DNA of 64,000 bases, taken from positions 31,922-95,921 of the forward strand of contig CANNZV010002492.1 in assembly GCA_947561585.1 (NCBI GenBank). The letters run 5' to 3'. The translations under genes and the position numbers were made by a program. Below the pieces are notes generated by a model. The model ran no database searches, had not been told where the DNA came from, and saw only the letters and a program-made list of their open reading frames with translations. Of this stretch, positions 45,355 through 57,008 are shown in pieces. The first letter of the stretch is position 1. Each line of letters begins with the position of its first letter. The stretch comes from Caprella mutica (taxonomy: Eukaryota > Arthropoda > Malacostraca > Amphipoda > Caprellidae).

Positions 45355-46542
45355 ATGGATAAGAGAAACAGGATAAAAAGTATTATAGTTTATAAGCAAC
45401 CAGGTAAGGCAATTGAAATAAATTTATTCAAATAAGATTTTTCTCACTTAAATCTGGGGAAGTGAATGATTGGCTTGTGACAGATTACTTTCATTTTTAA
45501 TAAAACATTATCAGTCTTCTCACTCGCTAGTCAATTACTCACTCGCCAGTTTCTTACTCGCCAGATGATGTTTTTATAAAAAATGAAAATACTTCCTTAG
45601 ATTTAAGTGAGAAAAACCTTTTAATGTTCATATTCAGTGTCTGGTGAATTATATTTGCTCTACCTTTATTCTAGTACACTTCTGACTTTTGCAGAGTAAG
45701 ATTTTTTTTAATTTAATTAATTTGATCTAAACATTTCTGTATCAATTTTCAGGATCTACTCAATCAATTACTTCTCCTTCTCTGTGGGCAATCCCAGTCC
45801 CTAAAACAAAATTAACATCCAATGTTCAGGGATTTAACTATCCAGGTAGCTAAATAGCTATATGTTAAGGTTTCTAAATAAGATTTTTCCTTGGTAGCGA
45901 CATTAGTTATTTTTTATCCTATCTAATTATCATTTTTACAGTTTTTTAAGCTGTTTGATATTAGCTATCTCCTCTTCTTCATATGGTGCAAATGATGTTC
46001 TAAACCAACAACCACTAAATAATGGCCAAACTTATGGTGGTTACAGTAAATTTTTCTTCACTGATGTTTCTCAACCTACTCCTACTGCACTACAGCAACA
46101 GCCTACAATGCCTATGACTCTTAGCACAGGTTATTATAACATGACAATATTACTTACCGAGTATGAATATACATATAGCTAATAAATTATTTATTCTCTC
46201 CTTCAGAGCCTGCTCCTTCATTTTCATTTGTGCATCCTCCCCAAATGGAAACATCTTCACAACAATAGATGCAGGCTCAGCAACTACCTAATCAATCCTA
46301 TGATATTCCTTTCATTGAATTAACAGACCCAGAAATCATGAAGTCAGATAATGATAGCAAAGCTGCAAACACTGATGCAATGGTATCTGTGGTAAGTTTT
46401 ATCCCTTATATTATGACATACCTAGTCACATACTACTTGTATTAAAACATTCAGTTGTTTGAAGTAATCATGATGTTAATTTTCAGGTTGATGGCGGAGG
46501 AAGAGATTCAAGCCTAATTGCCCAGAATGTGTTGAAGATAAG
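45355..46542 (+). pseudogene. hAT-like gene exons 1-5 (low-complexity N-terminus)
   Basis: Phases match through exons 1-4. The protein is rich in Ser, Pro and Gln (QQPLNNGQTYGGYSKFF; PTALQQQPTMPM). An in-frame TAG at 46266 and a frameshift in exon 5 before FKPNCPECVEDK mark decay. Confidence 0.6.
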
Positions 46543-46739
46543 GTCAGTTACATTGTGAAAACTGTAATTGAAATAACTAAATGAGGAATATTCTTTTGCT
46601 GCAGATCCTTTTTTCTCATGATTAAATTCATTGAATATATCAAAAGTTTCTGTAATATATTAGCTAAATTAATAAGCTGGTAGATGCAATGAAAAATTGA
46701 AGAATAATGGGAGGCAATGTTTACTGATAAATGAATCAT

Positions 46740-47662
46740 ATTATACTCTTTTTGCCGAAAACACTTCCACCGCACGAATCTTTTGCCGAACGAAACTTTC
46801 GCCCAATTTCCAAATGTTGACTTTTGAAAAAAACTCAAGTTAATTCAAAATAGGTTCAGTTTATGGATATTGAAAATGGTTAATATTGTTTCAAAACTTA
46901 CATATATGCAGATTATTTTTCTTAGTTCATGTATATTCATATTTTCCAATGAAGAGGTAAGATTGTATAAATTTACAATCAAATCATTCTTCTCAAATTG
47001 ATAAAACAATCATTGCTTCACTGACTGATGAAATAAAAACCAATTTGATTATAAATTATAGAAAAAAGTTTATTCTCCTAATTTTTATGTTAATTGTCAA
47101 ATCTATCATTACTTCATTATGAGATTATTATGAGTATCTCCTGTAATAATGCTACTATAGAAAGAGCTATTCATTTTACTTTTGAAATGACTTGTTTCTA
47201 CTAGCAGAGCTTTATTAACCTTACAGTAGAATACTAGTTTAATACTAAGCAGTTAGCTACAGAATATTTATTTATTTTATCATATATCTCGGTTAGTACA
47301 AAAGTTTCAGTGTCATTGACAGCATAATTGGTTCAGTCTATTAAAACCAAAATTGAAATTTATGTTGAATAATTCATACAATTTTATAAAATTATTTTTA
47401 TTTTAACCTTTTTGAAGTAAATGTACTTTTGAATGTACTTACTAATCTATTTGAACCTACATCAACTGTTTATTAGTTGGTAGTAGAGCATATGTGAAAT
47501 TAAATATGATTGTGAATCCTATTTATTGTAGCTAAATACTAATAGTAGTGTGCATCTGAAAATAAAGCCGATATGAATCTTATAAGGCATTACAATTTAT
47601 TTCTCAGCGAAAGAATCTTGCGCCCAAAGTATTTTCAGCCAAAGGACTGGTCACCCTGCATG
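46740..47662. mobile_element. Probable foldback element in an intron of the hAT-like gene
   Basis: Left repeats TTTGCCGAAAACACTT and CTTTTGCCGAACGAAAC; right inverse GCGAAAGAATCTTGCGCC and TTTTCAGCCAAAGGAC. The same design as the other motif-repeat elements, but no clean target duplication was found. Confidence 0.5.
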
Positions 47663-47700
47663 TATTTATAACTGAAATTAGTTCATTATTCAATTTACAG

Positions 47701-47762
47701 GCGTTATTTGACCTAACTTGACATTTAAGAGAGAAACACAATTACACACATGATGATGCCAG
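47701..47762 (+). pseudogene. Zinc-finger exon of the hAT-like gene
   Basis: Joined to 46542 it reads CPECVEDKALFDLT, stop, HLREKH. The Cys and His pairs of a C2H2-like finger are split by a TGA that looks like a decayed CGA codon. Acceptor CAATTTACAG, donor GTACTATG. Confidence 0.55.
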
Positions 47763-47824
47763 GTACTATGTTCTAAACAATGGAATGAGAGGTCGTAATT
47801 TCAGAAACGAAGATCACATCAATG

Positions 47825-48482
47825 CCCAGTATTCAAGTTTATTTGCTCAAATAAACTGCAAACATTTTTTTGTGTGTTTCTTGTGCAGGTGTTCAAAAAG
47901 AGAATACATCTAATTTCCAAAAAGAATATTGTACAGCTGTTATTCACTGGATATTAGTTGAGATTTAAAAATAAGATATACTTATCAAACTTCTATTAAT
48001 AATAAATGTGTGATGCTAATATACATCAAATTAATAGTTCTCAGAACATACAATTTCTTTCTTCAAAGCTTATATTTATTTTGTTCCGCCTTTCAGAAAT
48101 CCAGTCCTTCTTTGCCGGCCTCCCATAAAACGGAACTCAGATAGGGGTAAAGTTCGCGATGAAAGGGATAAAGTTCGCGATGTCCACAGCAGCTGTCCAC
48201 CACAGAACAGGCTGCTTTAAATAATTGATCAATTGTATTTTGGAACAATATATTTATGAAATCCATATTATTTTCACATTCTACGAACATTATATTCGCT
48301 GAAAAAATTTGTTTAGATCAATATTTATAAAGTTAGCCTGGATAATTAGAAAACATTCCCTAAGTCAGTCACGCCTCAGGATATCTATCGCTGATTCACT
48401 AATCATATGCTACTGTTCTGTGACGGTACATCGTAGATAGGAGCCAGTCTGCAAAAGATGCATGAAGCTGTGAAGTTTATCC
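47825..48482. repeat. Left arm of a large inverted repeat
   Basis: From CCCAGTATT to GAAGTTTATCC it is nearly identical to the inverse of 59030-59627; it contains about 52 extra bases near 48260-48310. The inner end falls inside MITE C. Confidence 0.88.
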
Positions 48483-48681
48483 GGCGACTGTTGTGGCCTT
48501 GAAATTAGTCTCCTGAATTATTTGGCGACAATTTCCTAATTAATTCCTATGTTTACATGTAATTAGTGGAGAGAATTTTGAGATTTTTGGTCATTTTGGA
48601 GAGAAATTTGAAAATCTTTGGAGACGAATCACTCCAAAAATTAAATATCTGGAGACTGATTGTGCATGCATTGCAGACTGG
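48444..48681. mobile_element. 238-bp hAT-type MITE, family C
   Basis: CCAGTCTGCAAAAG and CATTGCAGACTGG ends, exact 8-bp duplications GATAGGAG (48436-48443, 48682-48689). It straddles the inner border of the inverted-repeat arm. Confidence 0.9.
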
Positions 48682-48689
48682 GATAGGAG

Positions 48690-51590
48690 GTGCATTATTA
48701 AGCAAGGTTAATGATTTAGGATATGTGTGATATCCTAAATTAATAACCTACATAATTAATTATTTAGGTAGTTGCCAACTTGCCAAAGCGGCTCTGTATC
48801 CTACTATGGTCTATGGATAGGAAGGGAGCCGGAACCTGGGAGGTATCTAGGCTAAAATTCTAAATAACTATTAGGCCTAGTTAGTTAAGTTAGGTATAAC
48901 TTATAAATTAAAGTTGTTACCTTCTAACTTCTAAGTCAGTTAGTTACTGCTACCTCTATAACAGTATAACTAAATAATCAAATTGTTTATTTTGTTTTTG
49001 AATTTTAATTTATTATTTAGGATAGGTAGGCCAGTCTGTATTTCATGGTAAATTCCACCGACTTTTTGGTGGAATTTTCCCACCTTAAAAATAATATTCT
49101 AGCAAAGTCGGTGGATTTTTAGCAATTTATTCCTAAGATACCATTGATAATCTTATCTTTTGCAATTATCACGAGAGTACGCTACTGTCCCGCAAAGATT
49201 CAAAACATTTGGGGTTTCGTGTGCTATCTTCCTGCGGAGATAATATAAGATCCTATCTTCCCGCGCTATCACAGAACATTCCCACAAGTGGGAAAGTACA
49301 TCGTGGCTTCCACCGAATCCATGAGTATTCCCTCATGGAATCCCGCATGACTCTTTTATATTCCAACGTTGAGGATATGTTGCCATAAGTTTAGTTTTCC
49401 CGCTATAAAATACATTTACAAATAGTATGATAGGATAATTGAATATTAAAACTATACTTTGTTTTTTCAAACTCTAACTGTTAAAAATTTGAAATTCCCT
49501 AACGACAATTTAGTGATTAAAGTAATCCGCTTTCCTATTATTCTGATAGAAGTGATAGATGAGAATATAAAGTTATACTGATTTTCTCATTATTTATTCT
49601 ATAGTTTGCTATAAACCAAAGAGACCTATCCTCCTAACTGGTGCGTGACAAGAAAAATATTGGTAAATTACAGGGTCAGTGACTGAAATGTGAGGTGCAC
49701 CGAACTGCGAGTATGGAGTCAAAACTGCGAGTGCGAGTATAAAACTGCGAGTGACAATCAAAAAGATATTGTGAGTAATTATTTGGAAATACGAGTGGGG
49801 AATTTAAAATGCGAGTGGGAATTTCTAAAATTAATATTTTAGACTAGTCAATGTGAATCGTACGTGGTCACCACCTGTGGGTCACATTTATATCATTTGA
49901 GTGTGGTTAGCGTACTCTAATAGTATTCTCATGGTATAATATTAAAATGCACACTTCAAGTAACATAAATCTTTTAGATTTTTGATAATTTGACCACTTA
50001 AAAGTCGCCAATATACTGGCGACTTTGTCCATACTTTAAAACATGGCTTGACTCAGAATTTTTGTGAAATTTTGGCCCAAAAATTGGCTTACAATTTTGA
50101 AATCTCCTAGTCTGTATTTGGTGCACAAAATTCTACTTACCTACATTTTGAAAAAGCTGAAAAAATCAACGAAAAATTTCCAGTAATTTCAATTTGGCTG
50201 ATCCACAAATTGTTTACCCACTTTTCCACCAAAAAATAATGGTAACGCAGGAATAAATGGCAAAAAATCCACTGACTTTGTTAGAATAGTATTTATGATA
50301 CAGTCTGGGTCAATTTTTCAGCCTTCGAAACTGAAAGTCTGAAACATGGCGTTGTGAAGATTTTACACTTGATACCTAATTAATATCCTTTGCTCATGTT
50401 CCTGTCTGATCACTCTGATGCATGTGCCTCTCTTGAAACTATTTTACATTTTGTGAGTGATTTACTTGTTATATACATGTTTTTCAAATTTCAACTTATT
50501 TAACCCCTCAAAAGTCACCAATGTACTGGCAAGTGCCAAGTGGCAACTTTGTCCATACTTTGAACATTGAAGATACACCTATCTAGCAACTACATGCTGC
50601 ATATCCACCAATCTTAGTATGATAATAATATATATTCCGTAATATGTATGTGTTCTAATTTGTTCTACTGTTCTTTCTAATTCTCCAACTGACTGACTGT
50701 GAATGTCTAGTCTGTCTGACGTCCTGTCACTGTGTCACATTATTTCAATATCATGTGATATCCGATGTTCCATTTCCATGGGTGACTGTTCCACCTTATC
50801 CTTACGTTTAATCATTGAATGTTTCACAAAGTATGAAACTATGAACTATGATAGAACTTTCTACCGTGTTTCAAAGTATGGACTATAACACTATTGGCAC
50901 TATGGACCATGTTAAAAACTTAACGTAAAAGTCTTTTTATAGAGTGTTGGTTAAAGCCAATTAATTGGCTTAGATTTCAAATGGTTGAAACTCTGTAAAC
51001 TTAGATATGCTATGTCTAATAAGACTAATTAGCTTTAAATTCTGAATTAATTCCTATGTCGAGTATGTCTGGTTTTCGTGTTCCCATCATCCCTTGTTAA
51101 TTTTGGCTTGAAATCTAAATCTTCAAGAAACAAGACAAATTGGCTTTGCTTAAAATTTTAGTGAAACTTTGATTTAAAAATAAAAAATGCACATGGCACA
51201 CAGCCGCACACTTGAAAAATGAAAACATGACTCCTTAAGTTGTCTATATAGTTCGTCTGTGTCTGTGAAAAAATGAATTGGTCTCAAGTTTGTTGAGCCT
51301 GAACGCCAGTCTGCAGAATATGGGACATTTTTAACAGAACAATCTTTAATTTCCTACTATATTTATATGTATTATACTGAGAACTGAAGTCAAAATACAG
51401 GATTTTTTCCAAGAAATCCTATATTTTCTTGGAGAACACTCAAACAGATCTTGCAGTCTGGCCTAATATGTAATTGCAATTACTTAAATTAGTACTATAT
51501 ATATATATATATATATATTATTAATTTCAACTTGCCATAACCATATGTAAGCTAATTATACTTTTCCTCCAGTTAATTCAAATCTTAATT
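48690..51590. other. Fragments of families B, D and E; no gene seen
   Basis: Partial family E at 49030-49140 and 50107-50290, family B at 50040-50100 and 50945-51180, family D palindrome GTCGCCAATATACTGGCGAC near 50000. At 49690-49830 ACTGCGAGT recurs about eight times. A (TA) repeat lies at 51500-51519. This is probably one long intron of the hAT-like gene. Confidence 0.5.
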
Positions 51591-51739
51591 TTTTCTAAAT
51601 GGATAAAAAAAGATAAACAGAAGGGCCAATGGGCTGAGTTCTTTAAAAAAAAAAATCTGGTTCAAAATCAGATGAATTAAGACCCCTGATGCTAAAGGAA
51701 TGAAGGAGCGGAGAGGGAGAGACTGAAAAAGCTTTTGCC

Positions 51740-51955
51740 TACTCTGTATTCAACAAGGAAATAGATATTTCACTATCTCTGATTCATTTCCATCAACAAT
51801 TAAAAGGCATGTTTTGACAAATCACATGCAAGATGAATTCAATGTGAAGAAATTTGTTAGGTTTGAAAATCACAGTGATGTGTTGCAACCAGAAATTCAA
51901 GAGAAAATTTTCCAGATCAAGAACAGAGTCAAAAAAGTGAATCTCAATGTTGTAG
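51740..51955 (+). pseudogene. Cys/His zinc-binding exon of the hAT-like gene
   Basis: The frame FCLLCIQQGNRYFTISDS, then STIKRHVLTNH has C-x2-C and H-x5-H spacing suggestive of a BED- or FCxxC-like finger. It ends VNLNVV at a GTAAGTC donor in phase 1. Its left border is unclear because upstream frames contain stops. Confidence 0.5.
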
Positions 51956-52061
51956 GTAAGTCATTTAATATTCACTCATGTTTTGATTTATTTATGATGA
52001 ATATTAATTTATCACATATCTATGGAACACATTTTTAATCAGTCATTTTAATTTCTGATAG

Positions 52062-52175
52062 AACCCATATCAGCACTTGGAGCATCAACTTACTCCTCGC
52101 TTAGTTTAGCCGGCAGTAGTACTTCGCAGCCAAAAGAGACTGTGACACCCTGTCCTTCTGTCACTCTGCCTGCAG
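52062..52175 (+). pseudogene. hAT-like gene exon, first copy of a tandem exon duplication
   Basis: Bordered by TTTCTGATAG and GTAGCTAC. The phase fits (G plus AA). Encodes EPISALGASTYSSLSLAG and ends VTLPA, a Ser/Thr/Pro-rich linker. Confidence 0.65.
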
Positions 52176-52283
52176 GTAGCTACTGATTTTTATAATAGGA
52201 TGAATTAATAATCTAATTGTGGTATAATTTATTTGCCATATGATATAAAGAACATTTTTAATTAGTCATTTTATTTCTGATAG

Positions 52284-52397
52284 AACCCATATCAGCCCGT
52301 GGAGCATCTACTTCCTCCTTGCTAAGTTTAGCCGGCAGTGGTACTCCGCAGCCGAAAGAGTTGGTGACACCCTGTCCTTCTGTCACTCTGCCTGCAT
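52284..52397 (+). pseudogene. hAT-like gene exon, second copy of the tandem duplication
   Basis: The 222-bp unit repeats with exon and introns. The last exon base is T instead of G. Splicing it to the next exon (which starts AA) would create TAA, so its inclusion would stop translation. Confidence 0.65.
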
Positions 52398-52583
52398 GTA
52401 GCTACTGATTTTTATAATAGGATGAATCATTTATATGTGGTATAGATATAAATTCCAGAGCTTTACAATCTAATAGGATATCTTTTTATTTTAATATAAT
52501 TTAATAAGTTATGGGTAATGGTATGATGATAATTGTACACATATTCTTAATTTTATGAAGCAAATTTATTTCATTTTGGATAG

Positions 52584-55500
52584 AATCTGCACCTGTATCT
52601 GCCATGGATTTTGTCATTGAAGAGCATTCAGTCCAACCCATCCCCGGTTCAAGTAAAATGCATCAGACACAAAGTGGGATTGACAGATTCCTTAAAGACA
52701 TCCCTACAGCAACCAACATAGCAATAGATCCTGCACAGTGTACAACAGACACAGGTTTGATAATTGCAGAGATTCATAAAAGTTTATCAAAAATGGAGAG
52801 CCTTCTGAATAAAAGAATAAATGCTCATGATTCTGCAACTAACAGTCAATCCCTACCTATAATAAGTAAATCTAAAGATACAAATGACTGTAACTCAGCA
52901 CAGGAAATTTTGAATAGATGCCGTTCTATTGAAGACATTGTCGAATTACTTGACTTTACTCTCGAACCAAATGATGACAATAGCCAGTCTATATTCAGGT
53001 GTTCAATTTGTTTTGAATACATGACAAATACTTCCGATTCTTGCCACGCAATTGGATCACGTGCTTAGCGGCGGAGCAACACCATATCCTCTGGACTTGT
53101 AATAACCGAAAATGACTTACGAAATATAAATAGTATTCCACAAAAATGGTATAATTTCAAACACTCTGTCAAAATTATTTCACATCAAATGATTTTCATT
53201 CAAAAGCACTAACTGCTAAGAAAAATTCAGGCAAATCCAGAGCAACTAAAGTAACTGAGACTCAAATAAAGGCAGCAATCAAAACGATGAAGTTCAAAGG
53301 GGCATCTCATCATTTTGAAGGCGAATTGGCTGATTTACATGACCATGGTGTAGATATTGGTGACATATGCCATTCAAGGTAATACAATACTACATATGAA
53401 ATATTTTGAAAAATTGAAATAACTTTGATAGTAATTTAATTTAATTATTGTTAACTATATATTTTTATTAATACAAATGTTTTTTAAATGTTCACATGAA
53501 ATCATCTTTTGAATTCTTTTTTCTCAGGAAGAATTTCAATGAGATATTGAAAGCAGCCACAGTAGTCATTTGTGGAGGAAATATGGCTAATCTCCTTAAG
53601 CCATTACCCTCCACCACCCTCCCGCTTCACATCTATATAAGTGCTGATAAAAGAACGGTCAATAAATTGACGAATCAGGCCATTATGCTGGGATTTGTTT
53701 TAGATAGTAAGAGGGAAGTGATACTTGTAGGTGCTCCTGCAGTGTATTTCGACGATGACGATGATCTGTCAGGTGTATCTGGAGGTACAAGCAGGGAACT
53801 TGCAGATACCATCATTAAAACTGTTAAAAGAAAAACTCAACTTCCCTGAGAGTCATCTTTCGTACATTGTTGGTAAGTAAATAACAATGTTTTAGTATTA
53901 AAATAATTTTATCTGTCTGTTGTCAATTAGATTTTTATCACCAAATTTATAAATAACATTACATTTTCTCAGGTTCCACATGCGATGGCCAATACGTTAA
54001 ATCACCAGAGTTTTGCAATTGAATAGCTGAAAATTTAAATCTCGACCAATTTATGGTGACGAGGGAGGCTGGACATGCGTTTCATTTGGTTAGAAGCAAT
54101 GTTAAGGAAGGTCAGTTTATATAAATAATACTTGCTTACATTTATACCTATAAATTTGATGGTAAATGTTCTATTTCAGATACTGTATGGCTAAAATATA
54201 AGCTCAGATATGCTATGAACTATAAAGTAATTTAATAAATTTTTCAGGCCGAAAAGCTTTAAATTTTGAAGAGCCTTCAAAATTTCTAAAGCGAGTCATC
54301 CATCGCTGCAATTTATTTGCCAAAGAATTGGGTCATGGAAAAGGATATTCTGCCCTTGTTGCAGTTGCAAGAAAATACAACCGAAAAGTCAGTCTTCCAG
54401 AGTCTTTTTCAACTACCCGGTAAGTTTTTATTGGCCTTGTTCATTGTCTTGATGCTTGTTATTTAGCAGAAATTTCTTAGTATCTTAGTCACAATTTAGA
54501 TAAATATATTATCATATTAAGTCAGCATTGAATATAGTTAGTTATAAAACTAACTATAATCATTTACATATTTTCAGGTTTTTTCCAGTGCAGTTCAGCA
54601 ATTTGACAAAATTGCTTCATGCTTCAAATTGTATTACGAGGCATTCCACAATATGAACCCAAATAGCATGGAAAATGACGACGAAACAATGAAGTACCAA
54701 ATGTTCGGGTTGGATTTCATACACAACTTGCTCTTTTGTAAGGATATTTTTACGCCACTTAAAATGATCATGGAGAAACTCCAAGAACAGATGGTTCCTC
54801 ATTGGATAGCTCCTTCATACTTCGAATCATTGAAGAACCACTGGTCCAATATCAACTTGGAAACTCTTAATAATTTACCTAGGTTAAAATCTGAAATTAT
54901 TAATATTAGGAATGACCACTTTAAAGATGTTCCACTGTTGATGGGTATTTGATTTTGTCAGATAGTGGTACGTATTCTACAGTGGAAGTATTAAATGAAT
55001 TGAGAGATAGTACAAATCAACCTAGAACTAAAAGGAGAAAAATCAGTTCCCTGGAATCTGATGGTCCACCACTGCCTCATAAATAGGTAATGAGGGATGT
55101 TCCTGACGTAGTGAAAGAATCAGAGAAATTTCGAGACGGTTTGCTCAAGAGTCTAGAGCACAGATCTGAGCTTTGTGTCCACCCTACCTCCAGACTTTTG
55201 AGTAAATGCCTTGATTTTGATCGAATTTTTGCACTGTTGGAAGGAGATCTTCATCCTCATTGGCGATCTCCCTATTCATTAGCCAAATTGCATCTATTTG
55301 GCCAGAGAGAATTCAAAGAGTTTGTTGACTATGTAAGTGAATTACCCCATATTGTAGCAGCTAAAGATGTCCATATTGATCGTGATTTGTCATATCAAAT
55401 TCATGATAAGATCAAGGATGGTTTAGCTTCTATTATATAGGGTGATTTGCTTCATAGTGTTGGCTCAAATGTTTTCTTTGTTCAAATAGATGGCAAATTT

Positions 55501-56040
55501 GTCCCCATTAATGAATTAGGAGATTTCCACATTACTCATTTTGCTCCAGTGGAACCTTCAGATTCTTTCACAGTTCATAGACTTTTTACTATCAAAATTA
55601 ATTTTCTATCTAAATCATATTTGATGAAATATGATATATGTGCCTTAATTCATAGTATTTATACTAATGAACATCTGTATAACAAAATTTCAGTTGAAGG
55701 GTGCATTGTCTTTGACATTGCCTTCTCTATGAGCGGCAGTGAAGCAGTAGTCGAGTCCTTCTACAGCGTAATGAAAGCTCATAGAAAAGATGGTGGACAA
55801 GACAATGACACCCTGGACATGCGAACATTAATCGATTGGTGCCTTCCACCATCCATCAATTGCCCCAAAACAATTGAAAAGATTGGAAAGATTTATAGGA
55901 GTGGCCATGCCAAAGACAATGTGGCAAAACACAGGGCTCCTGTATTCAATAGTAAAAGGGGTCGACCTGCTGTTTACACCACTAGTAAAGTGGTGGACAG
56001 ATTGAATAAAGCTCATTCAAAGTTTTCCTATTTTGATTAA
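52584..56040 (+). pseudogene. hAT-like gene main transposase exons
   Basis: Exon 52584-53378 starts ESAPVSAMDFVIEEH and has a CSICFEYM Cys pair near 53000, a TAG at 53067 and a 1-base shift near 53195. Exons 53528, 53973 and 54248 carry VVICGGNMANLL, STCDGQYV and RVIHRCNLFAKELGHG. The last exon has YYEAFHNMNPNSM, RDSTNQPRTKRRKISS (basic), HPHWRSPYSLAKLHLFG and SGSEAVVESFYSVMK with RTLIDWCLP, a hAT-like C-terminal signature. Stop codons TAG at 55084 and 55438 are in frame. The gene ends FSYFD at 56040. Confidence 0.6.
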
Positions 56041-56042
56041 TT

Positions 56043-56330
56043 ATTTTGGAATAGTTATTTATGTCATCATTTTTTGGAATGGTTATTTATGTCATCATTT
56101 ATTGGATTAGTTATTTATGTCATCATTTTTTGGATTAGTTATTTATGTCATCATTTATTGGATTAGTTATTTATGTCATCATTTTTTGGATTGGTTATTT
56201 ATGTCATCATTTTTTTGATTAGTTATTTATGTCATCATTTATTGGATTAGTTATTTATGTCATCATTTATTGGATTAGTTATTTATGTCATCATTTTTTG
56301 GATTGGTTATTTATGTCATCTTTTTTTGAT
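56043..56330. repeat. 29-bp tandem repeat just after the hAT-like stop codon
   Basis: About ten copies of GGATTAGTTATTTATGTCAT plus CATTTTTT. Diverged copies continue to 56430, ending near an AATAAA signal (56442) that may be the gene's polyadenylation site. Confidence 0.8.
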
Positions 56331-56459
56331 TACTTATTAATCCATGACCTCATTCTTTTTTTTACTAGTTATTTATTTATTTTCATTTTTTCTTATTTAT
56401 GTTATCATTTCTTATTAGTTATTTATGTTATCAGTAGGAATAAATAAACTAATAAAGCT

Positions 56460-57006
56460 ATCTATAATAATTGTGTTGTTTTATTCAATGCTTCACTGCT
56501 CCCATTTATTCAATACATTTCTGTTGCAGTGTTGCCTAAATGTATACTATACACTTAACGTTATATAATCCCATGAGTTATCTATACTACTATTAATAGA
56601 GAAAATATCCCTCAGGTTGCCTCTGGATGACGCTAGTTATACAGATGGTGAGAAGATCCCAGGTTAAACTGATTTTCTGGAAAGATGACCACTGACTTTA
56701 AGAGATATTCAGTCTTGACGCTTTGCTGCCTCCAACATGGAAAAAAAAATAGTTAGTGGAATTCACGTTCCTCGGGTTAATACTGTAAATATTTTTTAAC
56801 TATATCATCCTCGTTGAATTTTCTAGAATTGAAATTTTATGCATCACTTTAAATACTCCCTGCTGAATCGTTTCTGCATAATGTTGATACCATATAGCCA
56901 GTCGTTTCTCTTTCAAACACGAATGCGTCAGGCTGTTATCATCGTTAGTCTGATTTAATGTTACGACGAAGATTATTGGTTAATTTTTATTATACAACGG
57001 TTTATA
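56460..57006. other. AT-rich spacer, nothing recognised
   Basis: Between the 3' end of the hAT-like gene and the mariner element. No coding or repeat features seen. Confidence 0.4.
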
Positions 57007-57008
57007 TA

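Larger units (their letters stand above)
45355..56040 (+). pseudogene. Decayed multi-exon zinc-finger/hAT-like transposase gene
   Basis: A chain of exons with good GT-AG borders: 45355-45403 (ATG, MDKRNRIKSIIVYKQP), 45753-45845, 45965-46129, 46207-46391, 46487-46542, 47701-47762, about 51740-51955, 52062-52175, 52584-53378, 53528-53872, 53973-54110, 54248-54419 and 54589-56040. A C2H2-like finger spans 46520-47762 and another Cys/His zone lies at 51745-51830. The C-terminal part resembles hAT-like transposases: STCDGQYV, MVTREAGHAFHL, then SGSEAVVESFYSVMKAH. In-frame stops (46266, 53067, 54017 region, 55084, 55438) and several 1-base frameshifts show decay. The family is inferred from motifs only. 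Introns are unusual for a cut-and-paste transposase, so it may be an intron-rich family or a lapsed domesticated gene. Confidence 0.6.
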
